Positions 1 to 5,271 of a DNA stretch of 5,271 nucleotides are shown piece after piece. This DNA comes from Candidatus Kaiserbacteria bacterium (GTDB lineage: Bacteria; Patescibacteria; Paceibacteria; UBA9973; UBA2100). Within the stretch, counting starts at the first letter, position 1, and the number at the start of each line of letters is the position of its first letter. The stretch spans positions 1 to 5,271 of the forward strand of contig NVTG01000109.1 of assembly GCA_002401495.1 (NCBI GenBank), given 5' to 3'. Below the pieces are notes generated by a model. That model did no database searches, was not told the origin of the DNA, and saw only the letters and a program-made list of their open reading frames with translations. Made by a program: the position numbers and the translations under genes.

Positions 1-141
1 TCTGGATCAGATATTACTCTTTATCAGCTACCTTAAACTGCAGCTTCTGCTACTGATTGCAAAATTATCGTAAATGACAGTGCCGGAGGATCTGGTGAAT
101 TAACAGCAACAATAGATGCTGCAACGGCCGTTACAGCTCCT
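1..141 (+). repeat. Module 0, C-terminal part of a CADG-like repeat
   Basis: Residues 1-47 give the end of a module whose beginning lies upstream. 'CKIIVNDSAGGSGELTATID' fits the last two beta strands of the family (V-x-D-x-x-G-G ... T-x-x-x). It is followed by an 'AVTAP' linker resembling the 'IVTAPT' linker at 718-735. A TAA-coded Gln lies at 34-36. Confidence 0.55.
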
Positions 142-3100
142 TCTGTAGCGGGTGGTAACCTTGAAACTGTGGTATTAGAGGGTGCTGGAGGTACTATAGA
201 TGTCTTAGCTAGTACATTATTGACTGCAACCGCTCCAACCTATTCGTGCACGATTTCAGGAGATTGGACTTTTGTAGATCCCAAACTTACTTATACTGTA
301 GGGGCAACTGGAGGAATAGTTGAAGGAGTCTTCTGCTCAACGACTGATGGCACAATAAAATACAACAATAATAGCTTAATTACTGTTTATCAAGGGTAAC
401 AAGCTACTGTAAACGATACACCTTCAGAAGTGTTTAACAGAGCTTCGATTCATTCTCTAACTTTACTAGTAGGGGACTCATTATCTTTTGATTTTGAAGA
501 TGATATTTATTTATTCCATGATCCTGATTGGAATGGTGTTGCTGATGAACTTACTTATGTAATTTAGCCTGCTGCAACTAACGGTGAAGCTGTTAGCAGT
601 GCTGGTCTTGCAACTTGGACTGCCACAGATATTGCTGATAAATCTATAGGAGTAAAAGTTACGGATAATTCTTCTGCATCCGGAACTTTTACAGCGACTG
701 GGACTCTTGATATAACAATAGTCACAGCTCCTACTACAAGTTTGGTTAATGCTGCAGCGCTAACCACCGAAGGATTTGCAGGGGAAGTTTACACAGATGG
801 CAATACTATTTCAGCTTCTTTTACCTTAGATGCAGACGCTCAAGCAAATGAATTTTACACCGTGGATACTGTCCCAGAAGGGCTTTCTTTTAAAACTAGT
901 GATGGTAAATTTTATGGATATCCTGCTGGCACTTCTGCATCAGTTGCTGTTTAAATCACTGTTCATGATGATTTTAAGAGAACTGTAGCAGAAACAGTTT
1001 CTGTCACAATTAATGTTAGTTAAATTGATTCTACTGCAGTAACAATTATATCAGCAACTTTAGCTGAAGGAGCTGATAAAGCGGGTCAAGTCGCTAATGC
1101 TCTAACTGAATGTGTCGATACAACAACTCCGAGAGCTACTCCCGCTAAATCAGTAAGTTGTGGGTATTTAGATGAGAGTGCCTCATTTGGTTTAGCATAA
1201 AATGTCAACGCAGTAGATTTTGTGTCACCAGCTACTTTCTTATATGACGGGAGTGTTTATGTTAACTGTGTTTGCTATGATGGAATCACTTATTTAGGAG
1301 CTATTGGATCGTTTCAAGTTAACCAAACCCCTGCTTTGACGGGTAATGCTGGATTAGCTACTGTCGCTATCACTTGTGTTGAAACAGAAACTTGCTCTTA
1401 TGATATTGGGGATGCTTTTATTGATTATTAAGATGACATTGCTAATACTGCCTATGTAGTCTCAGGGACAGCATGGTCTGGAACTGGTTTCACTGCAATG
1501 GGGATTACAGCTTCTTCTTTATTAACAGGAACTTCCGGATTAGCAGATACAGGCCAAACTTACACAACAACAGCAAAAGACACAGTAAATACTTCTACAG
1601 GATCGGCTTCTGTTGCGGTATCTATATTAACCAAATCAGTGGTCACTGATCCAGCTTGGAATGACGCCAGAGTTGGGAATGCTTTCACTTAAGATATTTC
1701 TGGTTTGTTCACCAATAATTCAGGGTTAAAATATTTTGCAACGAATTTACCGAGTGGATTAGTCATCGATAGAGATACTGGAATTATTTCTGGAACTCCA
1801 AATTTTGAAAGTGTTGCAGCAGGTGCGCATAGTATTGTTATTTCAGCTGTTGATTACCCAATTTTCTTTAATGGAGCTTCTGCCACTATTACTGCTGGTT
1901 CAGTAGATTTAACTGTTCTAACAGAAACATCTCCAATTCAACATTCTACAACTCCGATTGCTTTATAGTCAAAGCAGATTGGAAACACTTTCACAATTGC
2001 AAGCCTTCATACATTCTTTGAAGATGCTGAGATTGGAGGTGCTATTACCCTTGCTGATTCGGCGTTTACATCAGCTACAGGATGCACAATGAGAGATGGG
2101 GGAGCTCTTGATGGAATAATTCATACCTATTCAGCAAATGTTTTCACTGTTGCAGGAGCAGGTGTAGTCGCAGGTATTTCTAATTTTAGATGTTCAATTG
2201 CTGATTCAACTGGGAATGTTGGTTATACTTATTTCTCAATTGACGGAAACACTCCACCAACTGTAACTCCTACAACTTATCCAGTAGCCTCTCAAGATTG
2301 GAATACTGGTGAAATGAATAAAATAATAATTCCTGCAAGTTTATTTGCTGATGTGGATGGTGATTAAATTGTAGTCACTGTTAACGGCACTCCAACCACT
2401 GGATGGGCCACTGATATTGAATTATTAGGAGGAACATTTACAACAGCATAAACTGATTATATTCTTTAAGGTTAACCTAATGTTGGGGATGAAGGACCAG
2501 TAACTGTCACTCTTGACATCAAAGATTACGATTGGGCAGGACCTACAGCACGTTCGGGTACTTCAACTTTAACTGTTAATATTGAAGTCAGGAATGCACC
2601 TGTAGTGGCCACCGCAGTTACATGGACTGCTGCTCAAAAATTTAGAGTTGGAAGACCTATCACCTATCCTATTGCAACAAGTGCCTTTACAGATGCAGAT
2701 GCAGGAGATTCATGCACTTACACCGCAACTGATCTTCCAGCAGGCATAGTAGTGTCTGGAACAGACATCACAGGAACAGCATCAACTGTTGCAACAATTG
2801 CTACTGTTTCATACACTTGCACAGATATATATGGAATGGCTATAACTAATGTTCCATTCACGATAGATGTTATAGCAAATGTTAGACCAAATGTCTCAAC
2901 TGCTATCCCCGACTTAGAACTGAAAATAACGGATACAGACTCCTCTATTATTGTAAATACTCATTTTGCAGATAGTGAAAGTGATGCACTCACCAATTCT
3001 TGTGTGAATAACGATGGATCTCCTCTTGTTGCCCCTTTCTCATATACACCAGGAACCGGAAATGCCTTCACTGTTGGTGCCTTAGTTGCCGGAAACAGAG

Positions 3101-5271
3101 GATATCATTATTTCATTTGTACAGCATGTGATAATACAGATTGCGTTTCAAGTTCCTTTAGAGTTGAAGTGAACACTCCACCAGCCTTCATGGGAACTCC
3201 TTATACACCCTACCCTCTTGAGATTTAATGGGAGTATGTGGATTACCTCCCATTTACAGCTTGGACTGATGTCAATAAAAAAGATATAGCTGATGGTCTT
3301 ACTTTTGGAGCTAAATATTAGTATAATGCTATAGATGCTGATATTGATGATTCACTTGGATCTCCTTGTAATGGGCATTGGATTTGTTTCAATGTTGCTA
3401 CTGGTAAGCTATATGCTTCATCACTTGTGCCTGTTGATTAAGGAAACTTTGTTATTGAATTTTCTGCTAATGATTCCTTAGAAACTACGACTTAATCGAT
3501 AGCATATACAATAAGAGGAAATAATGATCCAACGGTTGCAAATCCGATTCCTGATATGATTATCGAACCAGAAGTTGTGTGGACATACTCTTTCCCACTC
3601 GATACTTTTGCTGATGCTGATTATGACACCTGCAATTTTTCTGTAACCTCAACCTTGCCTGATTGGAACACAAATGGAGGTGTTGCGATTACAGAACCTC
3701 CTGGAGGAACTAGTTCTAGGGCATTTACCCTGGGAACACCAAAGGATGATGATCATGTTGCAAGTACTAACATATCAATTTAATGTGATGATCAGAGAGG
3801 TGGAACAGTAACTGACACCTTTGAACTAAGAGTAAATGATATCCCCAACGCGGTTTCAGCTAAGTATACACCTAGTAACCCCGAAGTTGGACATCCTTAT
3901 TCTTATTCCTTTACCACTGATCATACTGGAGATGTTACGCCGGGAACAGATGATAGACCCTTTATTGATACTGATTTCACAACTGTACCTCCTCTTGACG
4001 CTGCTTTCACTTATACGCTCGAAGATGAACCAGACTGGCTAACAATAGCTACATCAACTGGTGTTATTAGTGGAACACCTGTGTATCCTGGAACAGTTAA
4101 CAATATAAAGATAAATATCTTTGATCCACAAATGGCAACTGCCTAAATCACTTTTTCTATTACAGTGACAGACAATGCACCTCCAGTTAATCCTACAGCT
4201 ATGACAAACTATCAGAAAATTGAAACTGATACCTTTGATGTGAATCAAAATGCTGCTGGTGAATTTACAGATACAGATTCGTCACCAACTGATTCCTGGG
4301 TATACTATTCAAGGTTATTTAATGGTGATCCACTTCCTGCCTGGTTGAGACATTAAGATTACAAATCTGATCGTTTCTATTATGTAGGAACCATTTCAGA
4401 TGCACATTCAGGGACATTAAACATAGTCATGGATGTTAGAGATGAAATTGATGGTCAGGAATGGGATGGAATTGCTGGAGGCTTCTAATTAAGAATTTCT
4501 TATACTCCAGTCATGCCTACTCCAATTACATAATAAGAGGCTTAAGAAGGACATGAATTCACATATACGTTTGAACTTAACACCTTCACCGACGCTGATT
4601 GTGATCACACTATGGAGTACTCTGCAACAGTTGGTGGAACTGATATTACAGACGTCAATAATAAATGGCTTACATTGACTAAAGCAACCAGAACTTTTTC
4701 TGGAAATCCAGCAGCAGGCGATGTTGATGCAGATATTAATGTCCCTACAGTCGTAAATCTCTGTGCAAAAGATTCTTGGGGAGCCTAGCAATGTGAAGAT
4801 TTTAATCTTCTTGTTGTTGACAATAACGAACCAATTTTGAACTTACCGAGTGCTATTCCAGATGTTTTCCTTCAAAGTGATGAGGCCTGGGATTATACAT
4901 TCCCTTCAGATACTTTTACTGAAAGTGATGGAGATGAAATGGTTTACAAGGCATGTTAGTGGGATGGCACAACTTGTAACAATTTGCCTTATACTTGGGG
5001 AACGATAAACCTAACTTTTGACGGACCAAATCGTAGATTCTAAGGTACTCCTTTAGATAGCACCAATTCAGGTTCAATAACAATAAGGGTGTATGCTGAT
5101 GACAAAAACCTTGGAAACCTGATTGGAGATACAGATACTGTTTACGATGAATTTATAATTAGAATCAATTATAGACCAATTTACACAACAGATGCTACTA
5201 AAATGCTTGTAAATTAATTTGGAAGAGAAGGACAAAAGAAAGGGAACAATCGGTATTTCAAAATACAAAGA
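1..5271 (+). CDS. Giant CADG/Ig-like tandem-repeat protein, internal fragment (ciliate code 6, TAA/TAG = Gln)
   Basis: Frame +1 is open for all 1757 codons if TAA and TAG are glutamine; TGA never occurs in frame. Gln is written 23 times TAA, 5 times TAG and about 21 times CAA/CAG. Both ends are open, so the true start, signal peptide, membrane anchor and TGA stop lie outside. The product is a string of about 100-residue beta-rich modules rich in Thr, Ala, Gly, Asp and Val. Consensus pieces match CADG/He_PIG domains: 'LPSGLVIDRDTGIISGTP' (1747-1800), 'EPDWLTIATSTGVISGTP' (4027-4080) and 'FTDADAGD' (2686). Such domains usually sit in extracellular adhesion or matrix-like proteins; no catalytic motif or transmembrane segment is seen. 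A secreted or surface structural role is inferred. Very large repeat proteins are known in hypotrichs (for example titin-like Jotin of Oxytricha), but identity with any of them cannot be claimed. Reading frame and code are very secure, domain family fairly secure, function uncertain. Confidence 0.93.
142..417 (+). repeat. Module 1, divergent CADG/Ig-like repeat
   Basis: Residues 48-139. No clear acidic anchor or SGTP hairpin survives, so assignment rests on spacing and on the ends: 'YSCTISGDW' (from 241), 'GVFCSTTDG' (from 325) and the closing 'ATVND'. Cys83 and Cys112 occupy the same two relative positions as the cysteine pairs of later modules. TAA at 397-399 is read through as Gln just before the linker. 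Confidence 0.55.
418..738 (+). repeat. Module 2, CADG-like repeat with long acidic anchor
   Basis: Residues 140-246. The order is a 'LTLLVGDSLSFDF' strand pair, an acidic stretch 'FEDDIYLFHDPDWNGVADEL' (493-552), 'LTYVIQP' with TAG-coded Gln at 565-567, and 'IGVKVTDNSSASG' as the penultimate strand and turn. It ends in 'LDITIVTAPT'. The acidic insert around the anchor is longer than in most other modules. Confidence 0.65.
739..1023 (+). repeat. Module 3, CADG/He_PIG-like repeat
   Basis: Residues 247-341. This is the clearest module of the first third: 'FTLDADAQANEF' (820) as anchor, then 'VPEGLSFKTSDGKFYGYP' (871-924), a good match to the LP-x-GL-x-F ... G-x-F-x-G-x-P hairpin with GYP in place of GTP. 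'VAVQITVHDD' follows, with TAA (952-954) as the Gln inside the strand, and the module closes with 'VSVTINVSQ' (TAA 1021-1023). Confidence 0.72.
1024..1323 (+). repeat. Module 4, divergent cysteine-rich repeat
   Basis: Residues 342-441. It has four cysteines (371, 387, 423, 425), an unusual concentration. The anchor slot holds 'LTECVDT' (1102) instead of F-x-D-x-D and no SGTP hairpin is visible. The penultimate strand 'VYVNCVCYDG' (1255-1284) aligns with the family's V-x-D-x-x-G strand. TAA at 1198-1200 is read as Gln. Placement relies on spacing between better modules. Confidence 0.5.
1324..1635 (+). repeat. Module 5, divergent CADG-like repeat
   Basis: Residues 442-545. It begins 'QTPALTGNAG', has 'CSYDIGDAFIDYQDD' (1393-1437) as the anchor region with TAA-coded Gln at 1429-1431, then Ser/Thr/Gly-rich sequence, and ends 'YTTTAKDTVNTSTGSASVAV' (1561-1620) plus 'SILT'. 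The final part fits the A-x-D ... G-S-A-x-V-x-V end of CADG repeats. The hairpin motif has degenerated. Confidence 0.52.
1636..1929 (+). repeat. Module 6, strong He_PIG/CADG repeat
   Basis: Residues 546-643. 'RVGNAFTQDISGLF' (1669-1710) corresponds to the family 'xGxxFsxxi' strand, with TAA (1690-1692) as Gln. 'LPSGLVIDRDTGIISGTP' (1747-1800) is an essentially canonical He_PIG/CADG hairpin and the best single family marker in the window. 'HSIVISAVDY' follows as the penultimate strand, and the module ends 'VDLTVLTE'. Confidence 0.82.
1930..2247 (+). repeat. Module 7, CADG-like repeat
   Basis: Residues 644-749. It starts 'TSPIQHSTTPIALQ', with TAG (1966-1968) as Gln, then 'QIGNTFTIASLHTFFEDAE' (1975-2031), which carries the G-x-x-F strand and acidic anchor. 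'VVAGISNFRCSIADSTGNVG' (2164-2223) is the penultimate strand plus turn. Cys695 and Cys731 form a candidate pair. Confidence 0.68.
2248..2592 (+). repeat. Module 8, CADG-like repeat
   Basis: Residues 750-864. It opens with the linker 'NTPPTVTP', has the anchor 'FADVDGDQIVVTVNG' (2344-2388) with TAA-coded Gln at 2365-2367, then 'GWATDIELLGGTFTT'. Three TAA codons fall within 27 nt (2449, 2467, 2473). It closes 'VTVTLDIKDYDWAGPTARSG' (2503-2562) and 'STLTVNIEV'. The 'DYDWAG' turn carries extra residues relative to other modules. Confidence 0.75.
2593..2877 (+). repeat. Module 9, canonical CADG repeat
   Basis: Residues 865-959. All family elements are present in order: linker 'NAPVV', strand 'FRVGRPITYPI' (2641-2673), anchor 'FTDADAGDSCTYTA' (2686-2727), hairpin 'LPAGIVVSGTDITGTA' (2734-2781), penultimate strand 'VSYTCTDIYG' (2806-2835) and terminal 'VPFTIDVIA'. 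Cys905 and Cys940 form a candidate pair. No TAA or TAG codon occurs here. Confidence 0.82.
2878..3171 (+). repeat. Module 10, CADG repeat with extra cysteines
   Basis: Residues 960-1057. It starts 'NVRPNVSTAIPDLEL', has the anchor 'FADSESDALTNSCVNNDG' (2965-3018), and ends with 'YHYFICTACDNTDC' (3103-3144) and 'SSFRVEV'. Cys1001 and Cys1040 match the common pair; Cys1043 and Cys1048 are additional. The SGTP hairpin is replaced by 'YTPGTGNAFTVG'. Confidence 0.74.
3172..3522 (+). repeat. Module 11, long divergent CADG-like repeat
   Basis: Residues 1058-1174. Linker 'NTPPAF', then an aromatic strand 'IQWEYVDYLPFTAWTDVN' (3223-3276) with TAA-coded Gln at 3226-3228. The anchor is 'TAWTDVNKKD', less acidic than in neighbouring modules. 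TAG (3319-3321), TAA (3439-3441) and TAA (3493-3495) are all read as Gln. 'ICFNVATGKLYASS' (3382-3423) occupies the hairpin slot, and the end is 'FVIEFSANDS' and 'IAYTIRGN'. Confidence 0.68.
3523..3834 (+). repeat. Module 12, CADG repeat
   Basis: Residues 1175-1278. It contains linker 'NDPTVANPIPDM', strand 'VWTYSFPLDT', anchor 'FADADYDTCNFSV' (3607-3645), 'LPDWN' then 'RAFTLGTP' (3718-3741) as a split hairpin with a Gly/Pro-rich loop between, penultimate strand 'ISIQCDDQRGG' (3775-3807) with TAA (3781-3783) as Gln, and the terminal strand 'TFELRV'. Cys1211 and Cys1262 form a candidate pair. Confidence 0.8.
3835..4173 (+). repeat. Module 13, canonical CADG repeat
   Basis: Residues 1279-1391. 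Linker 'NDIPNAVSAKY', strand 'EVGHPYSYSF' (3886-3915), anchor 'FIDTDF' (3961-3978), then the very clear hairpin 'EPDWLTIATSTGVISGTP' (4027-4080), penultimate strand 'IKINIFDPQMATAQ' with TAA (4144-4146) as Gln, and terminal 'ITFSITVTD'. An insertion of about 15 residues (from 'DHTGDVTPGTDD', 3922) precedes the anchor. No cysteines. Confidence 0.84.
4174..4503 (+). repeat. Module 14, CADG repeat
   Basis: Residues 1392-1501. Linker 'NAPPVNPTA', strand 'IETDTFDVNQN', anchor 'FTDTDSSPTDSW' (4264-4299), hairpin start 'LPAWLRHQDYKSDRFYYVGT' (4333-4392) with TAA-coded Gln at 4354-4356, penultimate strand 'LNIVMDVRDEIDGQEWDG' and terminal 'GGFQLRIS' (TAA 4486-4488). The hairpin ends in YVGT instead of SGTP. 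No cysteines. Confidence 0.77.
4504..4824 (+). repeat. Module 15, CADG repeat
   Basis: Residues 1502-1608. The start 'MPTPITQQEAQEGHEFTYTF' (4513-4572) contains three TAA-coded Gln (4531, 4534, 4543), the densest cluster in the window. Anchor 'FTDADCDHTMEYSA' (4585-4626), hairpin 'KWLTLTKATRTFSGNP' (4663-4710), penultimate strand 'VVNLCAKDSWGAQQCEDF' with TAG (4786-4788) as Gln, and terminal 'NLLVVDN'. Cys1534, Cys1588 and Cys1598 are present. Confidence 0.82.
4825..5166 (+). repeat. Module 16, CADG repeat
   Basis: Residues 1609-1722. Linker 'NEPIL', 'AIPDVFLQSDEAWDYTF', anchor 'FTESDGDEMVYKACQWDG' (4915-4968) with TAG (4957-4959) as Gln, hairpin 'INLTFDGPNRRFQGTP' (5005-5052) in which TAA (5041-5043) supplies the Gln of FQGTP, penultimate 'ITIRVYADDKN' and terminal 'EFIIRIN'. 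Cys1652 and Cys1659 are close together, unlike the usual spacing. Confidence 0.8.
5167..5271 (+). repeat. Start of module 17 (truncated by the window)
   Basis: Residues 1723-1757. 'NYRPIYTTDA' repeats the N-x-x-P linker seen at other module starts, and 'REGQ' may be the family 'xxGQxF' turn. The last 17 codons are basic (six Lys/Arg) and purine-rich and do not resemble other modules; they include the only CGG seen among the arginine codons. TAA (5215-5217) is read as Gln. Whether this is a normal module cannot be judged without the downstream sequence. Confidence 0.45.

Larger units (their letters stand above)
1..5271 (+). repeat. Tandem array of about 17 degenerate CADG-like protein modules
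   Basis: The repeat is visible at protein level, not as near-identical DNA. Taking the aromatic/acidic anchor (F-x-D-x-D or its positional equivalent) of each module gives starts at 217, 493, 820, 1102, 1417, 1708, 2017, 2344, 2686, 2965, 3253, 3607, 3961, 4264, 4585 and 4915. The steps range from 276 to 354 nt, with a mean of 313 nt (104 aa). Module ends are marked by linkers such as VNDTP, GNTPP, RNAPV, NTPPA, NNDPT, DNAPP, NNEP and NYRP. Divergence between modules is high, so the array is old rather than recently amplified. The anchors at 217, 1102 and 1708 are weak and were placed partly by spacing. Confidence 0.82.

Noticed and set aside
564..767. Minus-strand ORF of 67 codons
   Set aside because: It lies antisense to well-supported modules 2-3; its hydrophobic, Val-rich content is the complement of Thr/Asp-rich coding sequence.
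1153..1213. Possible short intron beginning GTAAGT
   Set aside because: The consensus 5' site is present, but removal to the plausible AGs checked (1195 or 1213) shifts the frame, while the unspliced translation is protein-like and keeps module spacing.
3836..4042. Plus-strand frame +2 ORF of 68 codons
   Set aside because: It overlaps module 13 coding sequence, has a low-complexity Leu/Ile composition and no recognisable domain; it is a shadow of the main frame.
169..4356. Series of short plus-strand ORFs in frame +1 (for example 169-399, 742-954, 2605-3228, 3556-3783) as separate genes
   Set aside because: They share one frame, are separated only by TAA/TAG, and together form one continuous repeat protein under code 6.
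4054..5268. Minus-strand ORFs at 4054-4248, 4489-4791 and 5074-5268
   Set aside because: All are antisense to CADG modules, short, with Cys/Ile/Ser-rich compositions typical of the complement of this coding sequence and no domain motif.
1..5271. Decayed pseudogene with many stops, possibly bacterial
   Set aside because: Stops are only TAA/TAG, never TGA, there are no frameshifts over 5.3 kb, and the repeat motifs are preserved across each stop; decay would generate all three stops and indels.
1..5271. UGA = Trp code or a code with all three stops reassigned
   Set aside because: No in-frame TGA occurs, and about 23 Trp are all TGG, so there is no support for UGA as a sense codon here.
1..5271. 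CRISPR array, tRNA/rRNA gene, insertion sequence, terminator, or C4A4-type telomere
   Set aside because: No direct DNA repeats with spacers, inverted-repeat-bounded element, RNA gene signature or telomeric repeat was found; the repeats exist only at protein level.

Overview
This window is internal coding sequence from one very large eukaryotic gene, most likely from a ciliate that reads TAA and TAG as glutamine (genetic code 6). Frame +1 runs unbroken through all 5271 bases (1757 codons). It contains 23 TAA and 5 TAG codons and no TGA, and about 23 tryptophans are all TGG. Under the standard code the gene breaks into about 29 unrelated-looking pieces. Under code 6 it becomes one protein whose repeat pattern passes straight through every TAA/TAG. 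GC is roughly 40% by eye, third positions are AT-rich, and arginine is almost always AGA. That fits a spirotrich/hypotrich ciliate (Oxytricha/Stylonychia type) better than the much AT-richer Tetrahymena or Paramecium, but the taxon is an inference.

Layout: the window opens in the last third of one repeat (1-141), continues with 16 complete tandem modules (142-5166), and ends in the first residues of another (5167-5271). The modules are beta-sandwich repeats of about 92-117 residues, similar to dystroglycan-type cadherin-like (CADG) and putative Ig (He_PIG) domains. Recognisable elements are an N-x-P/APP-type linker, an acidic F-x-D-x-D anchor, a 'LP-x-GL/WL ... TG-x-ISGTP' hairpin, and a terminal 'V-x-D-x-x-G ... 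F-x-V-x-V' strand pair. The acidic anchor or its positional equivalent recurs 16 times, with a mean spacing of 313 nt (about 104 aa). The second half (from about 2340) keeps the family consensus better than the first half.

No start codon, TGA terminator, telomere repeat, intron, tRNA, mobile element or second gene is visible. All other-frame and antisense ORFs are short shadows of this gene. The protein is probably a giant secreted or cell-surface adhesion-like repeat protein. That rests on the domain type, at least 14 N-glycosylation sequons and recurring cysteine pairs. The parts that would anchor it or give it a specific role lie outside the window.
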